Of a stretch of DNA of 64,000 nucleotides, positions 55,987-63,809 are shown in pieces; the first letter of the stretch is position 1, and each line of letters opens with the position of its first letter. The position numbers were made by a program, and so were the translations under genes. The notes under the pieces were generated by a model. It had not been told where the DNA came from, made no database searches, and saw nothing but the letters and a program-made list of their open reading frames with translations. The stretch is from Nocardiopsis sp. CC223A (GTDB lineage: Bacteria; Actinomycetota; Actinomycetes; Streptosporangiales; Streptosporangiaceae): the NCBI RefSeq assembly GCF_030766825.1, contig NZ_JASFDV010000004.1, positions 85,487 to 149,486 of the forward strand, written 5' to 3'.

Positions 55987-56877
55987 ATGACAGAGAACAG
56001 CACCGACCCGTCCCGTATCGTCCTGCTCGGCCTGGGTGACATGGGCGCCGCGTTCGCCCGCGCCTGGCTCGCCGCCGGGCACCCCGTGACCGTCTGGAAC
56101 CGCACCGCGTCCCGCGCCGAACCCCTGGCGGCGCAAGGCGCCGACGTCGCCGCCGACCCCGCCGCGGCGGTGGCCGCAGGCCGCCTCGTCCTCACCTGCC
56201 TGTTCGACGACGCCTCCGTCGGCTCCACCCTGGAGGGGGTGGACCTGACCGGGAAGGACCTGGTCGACCTCACCACCTCCACCCCCGGGGAGGCGCGCGC
56301 ACGCGCGGAGTGGGCCGCCGAACGCGGGGCCCGGTTCGTCAGCGGCGGGATCATGGCGGTACCGCCTATGGTGGGCGTCCCGGAGTCGGGCGCGTACACG
56401 TTCTACAGCGGCTCGGCGGAGGCGTTCGCCGAGCACGAGGGGGCGCTGTCCGTCCCCACCGACGCCCGGTTCCAGGGCGAGGACCCGGGGTCGGCCTCCC
56501 TGGTGGACATCGCCCTGCTCAGCGCCATGAACGGGATGTTCGCCGGAATCACCCACGCCTTCGCGCTGACCCGGAGGTCGCAGGTGCCGCCCGCACAGGT
56601 CGCCGAACTCCTCCAGGGCTGGCTGGCGGCCATGCTGCCCGCCGCGGGCGAGTTCGCCGCCCGTCTGGAGAGCGGCGACTTCACCACCGGGGTGGTCTCG
56701 AACCTGGCCATGCAGGCGCGTGGGGAGGAGACCCTGCTGCGCGCCGCCGGGGAGGAGGGGGTGAGCACGGAGCTGCTGCTCCCCTACGGCGACCTGATGA
56801 GGCGTCAGATCGCCGCCGGGGGCGGGGACCAGGACGGCGCCGGGCTGGTCGACCGGCTCCTGAAGGAACCGGCCTGA
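55987..56877 (+). CDS. Imine-reductase-like NAD(P)-dependent oxidoreductase
   Basis: Protein of 296 aa of the beta-hydroxyacid dehydrogenase/imine reductase group. Rossmann motif GLGDMGAAFARAWLAAGH with VWNRT suggests NADPH. The usual catalytic Lys is replaced by Asp 174 (SASLVDIALLSAMNGMF), as in imine reductases, and the C-terminal helices fit a swapped dimer. Natural substrate unknown. Control by the divergent HxlR regulator is likely. Confidence 0.88.
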   Translation: MTENSTDPSRIVLLGLGDMGAAFARAWLAAGHPVTVWNRTASRAEPLAAQGADVAADPAAAVAAGRLVLTCLFDDASVGSTLEGVDLTGKDLVDLTTSTPGEARARAEWAAERGARFVSGGIMAVPPMVGVPESGAYTFYSGSAEAFAEHEGALSVPTDARFQGEDPGSASLVDIALLSAMNGMFAGITHAFALTRRSQVPPAQVAELLQGWLAAMLPAAGEFAARLESGDFTTGVVSNLAMQARGEETLLRAAGEEGVSTELLLPYGDLMRRQIAAGGGDQDGAGLVDRLLKEPA

Positions 56878-56883
56878 GCCGGG

Positions 56884-57138
56884 TCACAGGTCGACGGTGC
56901 CGCCGCAGCGCCAGTAGTGGACGCGGTCGTGCTCCAGGAAGCCCTCGTCCACCAGGCCGCGGCGCAGCGCCGGGACGTCGGCGCTGAAGCCGCCGATGAC
57001 GGCGTTGACCTGCGACTCGGTGTAGCGGACGCCGGGCTCGAACGCGCGGGCCACCCGGTCCAGCACGGCCAGCCGCTCGGGTCTGCGCACCGGGATGGCC
57101 GTGATCCGCGCCCGGGCGGCCTCCTCCCCGGTCAACAC
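56884..57138 (-). CDS. DUF2087 domain protein
   Basis: Small protein of 84 aa with the DUF2087 winged-helix-like core RPERLAVLDRVARAFEPGVR, YTESQVNAVIGGFSADVPAL, RRGLVDEGFLEHD. GTG 57138 overlaps the last codons of the tetR-family gene by 7 nt and its RBS GGGAGGA lies inside that gene, so both are made together. DUF2087 is usually fused to an ArsR-type regulator; here it is separate. Confidence 0.87.
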   Translation of the reverse strand: MLTGEEAARARITAIPVRRPERLAVLDRVARAFEPGVRYTESQVNAVIGGFSADVPALRRGLVDEGFLEHDRVHYWRCGGTVDL

Positions 57139-57710
57139 TCCTCCCGGCGGCCGACCAGCAGCATCCCGTGGGTCACCGTCTCGATCCGGCGGGCCGCCTC
57201 GGCGGGGTCGATGGGCTGGAGCGCGTACGACACGGTGAGCCGCACGCCGACGTCGGCGACCGCCTCGGCCAGGTCCGGGCCGAGGTCGGGGCGGTGCTCG
57301 CGCAGGGAGGCGGCGATGCGCTCGCCGAGCACCCCCAGCAGCGGTTCCGAGCGGGTGGTCAGCACCGGTAGCAGCTCGCGGTCGCCGGTGACCACCGCGT
57401 GCAACAGCGGGTTGCCGCGCGCGGTGTCCAGGATGAGGCGCGCGGTCCGGCTCACGGTGTGGGCCGGATCGCCGTGCTCGGCGGCCAGGACCCGCACCAC
57501 CTCGTCCAGCAGCGCGTTGACCTCGCGCACCACGACGTCCTGGAGCAGCCCCTCCTTGCTGCCGAACACGTTGTACAGGGTCTGGCGGGACACCTGGGCC
57601 GCGGCCGCGATGTCGGCCATCCGACGCTCGCCCCACCCGCCGGAGACGACCTCGGCGTAGGCGGCGTCCATCAGCCGCTCGCGGACCGACCCGCCCTGTC
57701 TGGTATCCAT
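57132..57710 (-). CDS. TetR family transcriptional regulator
   Basis: Regulator of 192 aa. The HTH is at about 10-60 (RERLMDAAYAEVVSGGWGER, MADIAAAAQVSRQTLYNVFG, SKEGLLQ), followed by the ligand-binding helices. ATG 57710 was chosen because the upstream reading to 57794 runs through the palindrome. Ligand unknown. It is coupled with the DUF2087 gene downstream. Confidence 0.9.
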   Translation of the reverse strand: MDTRQGGSVRERLMDAAYAEVVSGGWGERRMADIAAAAQVSRQTLYNVFGSKEGLLQDVVVREVNALLDEVVRVLAAEHGDPAHTVSRTARLILDTARGNPLLHAVVTGDRELLPVLTTRSEPLLGVLGERIAASLREHRPDLGPDLAEAVADVGVRLTVSYALQPIDPAEAARRIETVTHGMLLVGRREEC

Positions 57711-57728
57711 CCCCCCATGGTGACATCC

Positions 57729-57744
57729 GGGAGTCCGGACTCCC
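57729..57744. promoter_or_regulatory. Palindromic operator candidate of tetR-family gene
   Basis: Perfect 16-bp palindrome GGGAGTCCGGACTCCC, 18 bp upstream of ATG 57710, between tetR and hisN. Size and position suit autoregulation by a TetR dimer. Confidence 0.55.
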
Positions 57745-57833
57745 ACCCCCCGGTTCGGTGACCGGGCGGTGTCCCCGACTAACACTCTGATCACGCGCGT
57801 GGGGCTCTTTGGCCATGTTCGTGCCCGGGAGGG

Positions 57834-57839
57834 TAGCGT
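57834..57839 (+). promoter_or_regulatory. -10 element of hisN, leaderless
   Basis: TAGCGT ends 8 nt before ATG 57848, excluding the longer in-frame start at 57809. Confidence 0.62.
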
Positions 57840-57847
57840 TACCGCCC

Positions 57848-58654
57848 ATGGCGTCCTTTGACGATGATCTGCGGCTGGCCCACGTGCTCGCCGACGCTGC
57901 CGACGACATCGCGCTGAAGCGTTTCCGTGCGTTGGACCTGGTGGTCGACACCAAACCCGACCTGACCCCGGTGACCGAGGCCGACCGGCTGGTCGAGGAG
58001 ACGCTCCGCGGTGTGCTGTCGCGCGCCCGCCCCCGGGACGCCGTGGTGGGCGAGGAGTACGGCAAGAGCGGCAACAGCAACCGCGTATGGGTGATCGACC
58101 CCATCGACGGCACCAAGAACTACGTGCGCGGCGTCCCGGTGTGGGCGACGCTCATCGCCCTGTTGGAGGGCGACCGGCCGGTGGTCGGCGTGGTGTCGGC
58201 CCCGGCGCTGTTCCGGCGCTGGTGGGCGTCCCTGGGCGGCGGCACCTGGCAGGGCCGGAGCCTGTCCAAGGCCTCGCGCTGCCACGTGTCGAAGGTGTCG
58301 GAGCTGTCCGACGCCTCGCTGAGCTTCTCGTCCCTGAGCGGCTGGGAGGAGCAGGGGCGGCTGGAGTCGTTCCTGGGCCTGACCCGGTCGGTGTGGCGGA
58401 CCCGCGCCTACGGCGACTTCTGGTCGCACGTGATGGTGGCGGAGGGCGTGGTGGACATCGCGGCCGAACCGGAACTGTCGCTGTGGGACGCCGCGCCGCT
58501 GCCGATCATCCTGGAGGAGGCCGGCGGGCGGGCCACGAACCTGCGCGGTGAGGGGTTCGTCGACGGCGGGCCGCTGGTGTGCACCAACGGGATCCTGCAC
58601 GATCGGGCGCTGACCTGGCTTAACGGAGGGCCGACGCCGCTGCGCCCGGTCTGA
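57848..58654 (+). CDS. hisN: Histidinol-phosphatase, inositol monophosphatase type (HisN)
   Basis: Mg-dependent phosphatase of 268 aa for the penultimate step of histidine synthesis in actinobacteria. Metal-site motifs: VVGEEYG, VWVIDPIDGTKNYVRG and SLWDAAPLPIILEEAGG. It could act as an inositol phosphatase, but the length, the NYVRG wording and the known link with aroA and rsgA favour HisN. Two regulator pairs separate it from rsgA here. Confidence 0.9.
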   Translation: MASFDDDLRLAHVLADAADDIALKRFRALDLVVDTKPDLTPVTEADRLVEETLRGVLSRARPRDAVVGEEYGKSGNSNRVWVIDPIDGTKNYVRGVPVWATLIALLEGDRPVVGVVSAPALFRRWWASLGGGTWQGRSLSKASRCHVSKVSELSDASLSFSSLSGWEEQGRLESFLGLTRSVWRTRAYGDFWSHVMVAEGVVDIAAEPELSLWDAAPLPIILEEAGGRATNLRGEGFVDGGPLVCTNGILHDRALTWLNGGPTPLRPV

Positions 58655-58728
58655 TCCGGGGCGGGCTCCGGGTTGCGGACCACCACTCTTCGACGTTGTG
58701 CATCGACCACGACACGGAGAGTAGTAGC

Positions 58729-59259
58729 GTGGCGTCCGTGCCGACCCACATTCCCACACCCGTGCGCCCGGGCGCCGTCGTGCTGCTCCTGCTCGCCGCC
58801 ACCGCCTGCGGCGGCGGCCACGGGTACACACCCGACGAACTCGACGCGATGATCGCCGACTCGGTGCGCACCGACGGCCCCGGCGCGGAGTCCGCCCCCG
58901 ACGCGGACGGCGCCGTCTTCGACCCGGACCTCCTGATGTGCACCCCCGCCGTGGACACCGCCGGGGTCCCGGGCGAGGGCGCCTGGCGCACCGAGGCGCC
59001 GCGCGCCGCCGTCGGGGAGGGGCCCGTCGACCTGGGCCTGCTGCCGCCCGAGGGCGTCGGCCCGACCACGGTGACCGTCACGGTCCGGACCCCGGGCGAC
59101 GACCTCCACACCCTGGAAACGGACACTGTTCCCGGGGAATGGGTGCATGTCCGTTATCCCGAAGAAGACGGTTTCGACCTTCCTCCCGGGGTGTACACCG
59201 CCCTGTGGTCCGACGCCGCCACGGGAACACCCCTGACCTGCGACGGCTTCGAGGTCTGA
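58729..59259 (+). CDS. Hypothetical lipoprotein
   Basis: Exported protein of 176 aa with lipobox LLAATAC (Cys about 27), an acidic linker, and a beta-rich domain (TTVTVTVRTPGDDLHTLETD, WVHVRYPEEDGFDLPPGVYT) with two Cys that may pair (LLMCTP, LTCDGF). GTG 58729 has GGAGAG at 9 nt. No family recognised. It lies 190 bp before the MacB-like operon, but no link is evident. Confidence 0.7.
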   Translation: MASVPTHIPTPVRPGAVVLLLLAATACGGGHGYTPDELDAMIADSVRTDGPGAESAPDADGAVFDPDLLMCTPAVDTAGVPGEGAWRTEAPRAAVGEGPVDLGLLPPEGVGPTTVTVTVRTPGDDLHTLETDTVPGEWVHVRYPEEDGFDLPPGVYTALWSDAATGTPLTCDGFEV

Positions 59260-59449
59260 CCCGCACCGGCGCACCCGCTCCCCGGGGCGGCCCCGGTCCG
59301 GTCGCGGAAAAACAAAAATCCCTCGATGATCATGAACCGAAACCTGCCCGCCCTGCGATGTTCCGGAGTGAGGTCCCGTCCCCACGGGCCTGTACGGCGC
59401 CGCCCGCGACGCGGCGCCACCCCACACACATTCACTGGGAAGGGACCGT

Positions 59450-60700
59450 ATGCTGCGTTCCCTCGTTGCCGGGATACTGCTCGCCTTCGCCGGTTCCCGC
59501 GCCAACATCGCCAGGACGATCCTGTCCTGCGCCGGCATCGTCGTCGGTGTCGGCTCACTGATCGCCGTCGTCACCGCGGGCGACTTCGGGCAGCGGTTCG
59601 CCACCGCCTACAGCGAGGCCAACGCCGGACGCGCCGCGACCCTCATGGTCGGCATGTGGGACACCGATGTCACCGACGTGGCGGCCTTCGAGGAGGATCT
59701 GGTCCGCGCCGGCGGCGTGGACGTGTCGCTCAACACCATGCTCCACGGCGTCTCCGTGCGCTCGGGCGACCAGACCATCCCCGACGTCGAGATCCGGGCC
59801 GTGGACGCCACCCTCGGCGACATCCGGCGGATGACCATGACCCAGGGCCGCTGGTTCACCGACGCCGACTCCGAGTCCCTGGCACCGGTCCTGGTGGTCA
59901 ACGAGAGTCTGGCCGGGGACATGGAGGACATCACCCGGGTGCAGATCGGCACCGATCACTGGATGGACGTCCGCGTGGTCGGCGTCTCGTCGAGCTCGGC
60001 CCTGGACAGCGGCTGGTACACCGCCTACCTGCTACGCGCGCCCGCCACCGAGGAGCTCATCTACGGCGAGGCCGTGGAGACCTCCCAGGACGGCGCCGCC
60101 GCCCCGGTCACCATCAAGGACCCCGAGTACAGCGTCCGGATCGACCCCGCCGACCCGGCCGCGACCGACCCCTGGGGCGAGGTCTTCACCGAGCGGATCC
60201 TGTCGGCCTCCGAGCGTTGGGGCGGGCAGGACCAGGAGTCCGTCATGGTCTACCGGGCGGACTACGCCGAAGAGGTCAACCGGGTGATCGGCTACCTGTC
60301 GGTCGGGCTCATCGGCATCGCCGCCATCACGCTCACCACCGGCCTGCTCGGCGTGCTCAACGTCGGCCTGGTCACCGTGCGCGAGCGCAGGCGCGAGCTG
60401 GCCACCTACCGCGCCCTGGGCGCGACCCGGTTCACGCTGTTCGTCGCCGTGGTGATGGAAGCCGTCGTGGTGTCGCTGGTCGCCGGTGTCATCGCCCTGC
60501 TCGGCTGCTGGGCCGTCGTGGCCGCGGGTGCCGCGATCGTCCCCTCCTTCATCGACCTGCCACCCGACGTACCCATCGCCATCCCGCCGACCGCCGTCCT
60601 GGTCGGCCTGGGCAGCGCCGCCGGTGTCGGCCTGCTCGCCGGAGTCATCCCCGCCCTGCGGGCACTGCGCTCGTCCGTCGTCGCCGGACTGCGGGAATAG
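59450..60700 (+). CDS. MacB/FtsX-type ABC transporter permease
   Basis: Protein of 416 aa with four TM segments: one N-terminal (ILSCAGIVVGVGSLIAVVTA), a large extracytoplasmic MacB_PCD domain (about 45-280), then three TM (GIAAITLTTGLLGVLNVGLV, LFVAVVMEAVVVSLVAGVIA, AVLVGLGSAAGVGLLAGVIP) with the FtsX motif RRRELATYRALGATR. ATG 59450 has GGGAAGGG upstream. It forms an operon with an adaptor and an ATPase, spaced 9 bp and 1-bp overlap. Confidence 0.92.
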   Translation: MLRSLVAGILLAFAGSRANIARTILSCAGIVVGVGSLIAVVTAGDFGQRFATAYSEANAGRAATLMVGMWDTDVTDVAAFEEDLVRAGGVDVSLNTMLHGVSVRSGDQTIPDVEIRAVDATLGDIRRMTMTQGRWFTDADSESLAPVLVVNESLAGDMEDITRVQIGTDHWMDVRVVGVSSSSALDSGWYTAYLLRAPATEELIYGEAVETSQDGAAAPVTIKDPEYSVRIDPADPAATDPWGEVFTERILSASERWGGQDQESVMVYRADYAEEVNRVIGYLSVGLIGIAAITLTTGLLGVLNVGLVTVRERRRELATYRALGATRFTLFVAVVMEAVVVSLVAGVIALLGCWAVVAAGAAIVPSFIDLPPDVPIAIPPTAVLVGLGSAAGVGLLAGVIPALRALRSSVVAGLRE

Positions 60701-60709
60701 GAGACACAC

Positions 60710-61750
60710 GTGAAGAAGTGGATCATCATCGGCGCGGCGGCGCTGCTGTTCGTGGTCGCGGTCGCCGGCGGCGGGTTCTTCCTGCTGAACCGCATGGGCG
60801 GCTCCGGCGAGGAGTTCCCGATGGAGGGCGCCGTCGACGTGGGCGGCGCCCCCTACCCCGTGGAGCTGGGCACCATCGACTCCGTCATGGTGCTGGACGC
60901 GACCGTCCAGGCCGAACCCGGCAAGAGCGTCAAGGCCCAGAAGGGCGGCCAGGTCGTCCACCTGTGGGTGACCGACGGCGCCACGGTGGAGGAGGGCGCG
61001 CCCATCCTCAACGTGAAGTACACCGAGGAGCCCGACCCGGGCGCCGGCACCGGTGAGGACGAGGCCCCGGCCGCCCCGGTGACCCGCGAGGTCAGCCTGT
61101 ACGCGCCGGTCGACGGCAAGGTGACCGGCCTGGCCGACGTGCAGGTCGGCGACGTCCTGGAGCCGGGGGCCGTGGTCGCCGCCGTCGCCCCGGACGTGTA
61201 CCGGGCGGTCGCCACGATCCCCGCCAACGACCTGTACCGGTTCTACGAGGAGCCCTCGGACATCCTCCTGGAGATCAAGAACGGCCCGCCGCCCACCCAG
61301 TGCGAGTTCCTGTCGCTGGGCGCCGCCGAGGCCGGCGGGGGCGGGGAGCAGTCCGGCACCGACGAGTTCGGCCTGCCGATGGAGGGCGGCGACACCGGCG
61401 GCTCCGGCGGCGAGCTGACCTGCCGGGTCCCCTCCGACGTCCAGGTGTTCGCGGGCGTCCAGGGCAAGCTGTCGATCAGTACCGGCAAGGTCGAGGACGT
61501 CGTGGTCGTGCCCGTGACGTCGGTGCGCGGCACCACCGGCGAGGGCGAGGTCATCGTGGTCGCCGAGGACGGCACCGAGGAGACCCGCCCGGTGGAGCTG
61601 GGCATCTCCGACGGCTCGTTCATCGAGGTCGTCTCCGGCCTGGAGGTCGGCGAGCAGGTCATGGACCCGATCCCGCTCGACCCGCGCTTCGACGTGCCCG
61701 GCGCCGACGACGGCACCGAGGAGATGTACCTGGAAGAGGAGGGGATGTAG
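60710..61750 (+). CDS. MacA/HlyD-type membrane-fusion adaptor
   Basis: Protein of 346 aa with an N-terminal TM ([20 protein letters not shown]) and an outside region with a biotinyl-lipoyl-like half ([40 protein letters not shown]) and C-terminal beta domains ([29 protein letters not shown]). The long coiled-coil hairpin of Gram-negative adaptors is absent, as expected without an outer membrane. GTG 60710 follows GGAGACAC. Confidence 0.9.
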   Translation: MKKWIIIGAAALLFVVAVAGGGFFLLNRMGGSGEEFPMEGAVDVGGAPYPVELGTIDSVMVLDATVQAEPGKSVKAQKGGQVVHLWVTDGATVEEGAPILNVKYTEEPDPGAGTGEDEAPAAPVTREVSLYAPVDGKVTGLADVQVGDVLEPGAVVAAVAPDVYRAVATIPANDLYRFYEEPSDILLEIKNGPPPTQCEFLSLGAAEAGGGGEQSGTDEFGLPMEGGDTGGSGGELTCRVPSDVQVFAGVQGKLSISTGKVEDVVVVPVTSVRGTTGEGEVIVVAEDGTEETRPVELGISDGSFIEVVSGLEVGEQVMDPIPLDPRFDVPGADDGTEEMYLEEEGM

Positions 61751-62466
61751 TGTCCACGGCTCCGTCCCCCCTGGCCCCGCAGGCAGCCCCTCCACAGGCC
61801 CCGCTGCTGCGGGTGGAGGGGCTGACCCGGCACTTCACGGTGTCGGGGACCCGGATCGACGTGCTGCACGACTGCACGTTCGACGTGTACCGGGGCGAGG
61901 TCGTCGCGATCATCGGCCAGTCCGGGTCGGGCAAGTCGACCCTGCTCAGCCTGCTCGGGCTGCTGGACAAGCCGAGCGGCGGCGAGTACACGTTCGACGG
62001 GGTGGCGACCAGCCGACTCGGCGAGGGCCCGCGCTCGCGGCTGCGCGGCGAGGGCATCGGGTTCGTGTTCCAGCAGTTCCACCTGCTGGAGCGGCGGACC
62101 GCGATGGCCAACGTGGGCGTGCCCCTGGTGCTGGCGGGGATGCCCGCGCTGCGCCGCCGCGGCCGTGCCCGCGAGTTGCTGGAGGCGGTGGGGCTGGGGC
62201 ACCGGCTCCACTCCAAGCCGCACCAGCTCTCCGGCGGCGAGCAGCAGCGTGTGGCACTGGCCCGGGCGCTCAGCCGCGACCCCGCGCTGATCCTCGCCGA
62301 CGAGCCCACCGGCGCGCTGGACGCCGCCAGCAGCCGGATGATCATGGATCAGCTGTTGGAACAGGCCCGGATCCGCGATTCGGCGGTGGTCGTGGTGACC
62401 CACGACCCCAAGGTCGCCGAGCGCGCCGACCGGGTGGTGGAGCTGGTGGAGGGCCGCACCCGCTGA
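61750..62466 (+). CDS. ABC transporter ATP-binding protein (MacB/LolD type)
   Basis: ATPase of 238 aa: Walker [11 protein letters not shown]-loop [17 protein letters not shown], signature [16 protein letters not shown], Walker [14 protein letters not shown] and H-loop VTHD. GTG 61750 shares one base with the adaptor stop (TAGTG). With the permease and adaptor it forms a complete exporter for peptides, lipids or antibiotics; the cargo is unknown. Confidence 0.94.
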   Translation: MSTAPSPLAPQAAPPQAPLLRVEGLTRHFTVSGTRIDVLHDCTFDVYRGEVVAIIGQSGSGKSTLLSLLGLLDKPSGGEYTFDGVATSRLGEGPRSRLRGEGIGFVFQQFHLLERRTAMANVGVPLVLAGMPALRRRGRARELLEAVGLGHRLHSKPHQLSGGEQQRVALARALSRDPALILADEPTGALDAASSRMIMDQLLEQARIRDSAVVVVTHDPKVAERADRVVELVEGRTR

Positions 62467-62470
62467 GACC

Positions 62471-62511
62471 CCGGGCGCCGTCGCCGCGTCCCCTCGCCCG
62501 ACGGCGCCCGG
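62471..62511 (+). terminator. Terminator of the MacB-like operon
   Basis: Perfect 13-bp stem CCGGGCGCCGTCG / CGACGGCGCCCGG, starting 4 bp after the ATPase stop. A second 10-bp hairpin follows at 62513-62537. Confidence 0.82.
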
Positions 62512-62538
62512 CCCCCGGGAGGTCCCGCCTCCCGGGGT

Positions 62539-62594
62539 ATTCACTTATATGAATGGTCGCGGGGTTGAATACCTTCGGGTGGCCGCCGTACGCT
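62539..62594 (+). promoter_or_regulatory. Promoter and operator region of SRPBCC gene
   Basis: TTGAAT (62565-62570), 18 bp, TACGCT (62589-62594) is a good promoter. Upstream lies an inverted repeat ATTCA - 6 bp - TGAAT (62539-62554) in an A+T-rich patch, similar in size and base content to ArsR/SmtB-type operators. No ArsR gene is in the window. Confidence 0.5.
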
Positions 62595-62655
62595 GCCGGT
62601 GAGTCCCCTCCCGGGCAGGGTGCCCGCGGAAGGCCCCGGAACCGAAGGGCGTCCC

Positions 62656-63075
62656 ATGAGCGCGCGCATCCACCTCACGCACACGTTCGCCTCCGACCCG
62701 GAGACGGTGTTCGCGGCGCTCTCCGAGCACGAGAACCTGGGGCCGCTGTTCGGGGCCCGGATCACCCGTCTGCGCGACGGCGAGACGTCCCGCAACGGGG
62801 TCGGCTCCGCCCGCCTGCTGCGGGTGGGCCCGCTGCCCGGGTTCGTGGAAACGGTGACGGTCGCGGAGCCGCACCGGCTGATCGAGTACCGCATCACCGC
62901 GGGCGGGCCGCTGCGCCGCCACCGCGGTGTTCAGCGGCTGGAGCCCGTCGAGGGCGGCGGCACCCGCCTGGAGTACCTCATCGAGTTCGACGCCGTCCTG
63001 CCCGGGCTGGCGCCGATCGTGGCGGCGGTCCTGCGCCGCTCCATCCGCACCCACCTGCCCGCACTGGCCCCCTGA
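62656..63075 (+). CDS. SRPBCC (START-like) family protein
   Basis: Protein of 139 aa of the polyketide-cyclase/dehydrase SRPBCC fold: IHLTHTFASDPETVFAALSE, GSARLLRVGPLPGFVETVTV, GTRLEYLIEFDAVLPGLAPI. ATG 62656 matches the family start (MSARIHL). Ligand unknown. The last 27 codons and stop are duplicated immediately downstream. Confidence 0.85.
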   Translation: MSARIHLTHTFASDPETVFAALSEHENLGPLFGARITRLRDGETSRNGVGSARLLRVGPLPGFVETVTVAEPHRLIEYRITAGGPLRRHRGVQRLEPVEGGGTRLEYLIEFDAVLPGLAPIVAAVLRRSIRTHLPALAP

Positions 63076-63203
63076 GACCCCCGGGCGGTCCCCCGGCGAT
63101 GTCCTCGCCGAGCCCTGTCCTGCCCGGGCTGGCGCCGATCGTGGCGGCGGTCCTGCGCCGCTCCATCCGCACCCACCTGCCCGCACTGGCCCCCTGAGAC
63201 CCC
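62995..63203 (+). repeat. 122-bp tandem duplication of the SRPBCC gene 3' end
   Basis: Sequence 62995-63081 (87 bp, including the stop) is repeated without change at 63117-63203. Flanking similarity (GGGCGGTCCCCCGGCGA) continues past a short indel. The second copy is a headless gene tail. Confidence 0.95.
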
Positions 63204-63390
63204 GGAGCCCGGGCGGTCCCCCGGCGAGGACATCGCCGAGCCCCCTGCGCCGGGCGGGGGCGCGGAAGCGGAGGCGCATCGTGCCGATCGGTGTCCCGTG
63301 GGCGAACCCGGTCGACGCGACCTCGGCGGGTTCGCCGCTCTGTGCTTCCCGGATGGATCTGTGCTTCCCGGAAGGAGGAGCGGCCCGGGG

Positions 63391-63431
63391 AAAAGACTCG
63401 GGCCCGGAAATCCAATGGATTTCCGGGCCCG
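63391..63431 (-). terminator. Terminator of initiator tRNA gene 1
   Basis: Perfect 15-bp stem CGGGCCCGGAAATCC / GGATTTCCGGGCCCG with a 3-nt loop, followed on the minus strand by TCTTTT. It lies 7 bp after the tRNA 3' end. Confidence 0.9.
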
Positions 63432-63438
63432 GTTTCAG

Positions 63439-63512
63439 TAGCGGGGACAGGATTTGAACCTGCGACCTCTGGGTTATGAGCCCAGCGAGCTACCGAACTG
63501 CTCCACCCCGCG
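63439..63512 (-). tRNA. Initiator tRNA-fMet (CAT), copy 1
   Basis: 74-nt tRNA with anticodon CAT in the loop CTCATAA, closed by three G-C pairs (GGG/CCC), which marks initiator tRNAs. The acceptor starts CGCGGGG, with a mismatched 1-72 pair as required for formylation and exclusion from elongation. T-arm GTTCAAAT. CCA is not encoded. It is identical to the copy at 63717-63790. Confidence 0.95.
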
Positions 63513-63524
63513 CCGTTGATCTCT

Positions 63525-63553
63525 ACTTTAGAGGGTTTCCCCCCGGGCCGCAA
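63525..63553 (-). promoter_or_regulatory. Promoter of initiator tRNA gene 1
   Basis: On the minus strand TTGCGG (63548-63553), 17 bp, TAAAGT (63525-63530). Transcription should start a few bases before the tRNA 5' end at 63512. Confidence 0.75.
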
Positions 63554-63671
63554 ATCGTTTCCGGTGAGGGATAACGGTGAGATCGGCCCTGTTCACCCGG
63601 GTCCGAGGGCCCGGGCCGATGATGATCGTGAAGATCATCACCCCCCGGCCATTCCGTGGGGAATGGACCGG

Positions 63672-63705
63672 GAAAAGCACCGAACCCGGGAAATTCATCC
63701 CGGGT
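63672..63705 (-). terminator. Terminator of initiator tRNA gene 2
   Basis: Stem ACCCGGGA / TCCCGGGT (63684-63691, 63698-63705), followed on the minus strand after a short spacer by TTTT. It separates tRNA gene 2 from gene 1, so the two are independent units. Confidence 0.75.
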
Positions 63706-63716
63706 CCGGGCCTTGG

Positions 63717-63790
63717 TAGCGGGGACAGGATTTGAACCTGCGACCTCTGGGTTATGAGCCCAGCGAGCTACCGAACTGCTCCACCCCGCG
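63717..63790 (-). tRNA. Initiator tRNA-fMet (CAT), copy 2
   Basis: Second, identical 74-nt initiator tRNA with the same GGG/CCC anticodon-stem pairs and unpaired 1-72. Upstream on the minus strand TACTCT (plus 63804-63809) is a -10 candidate with a weak TTCGCT -35. Flanking DNA differs from copy 1, so only the tRNA itself is conserved. Confidence 0.95.
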
Positions 63791-63809
63791 TCGTTGTGTC
63801 TTCAGAGTA

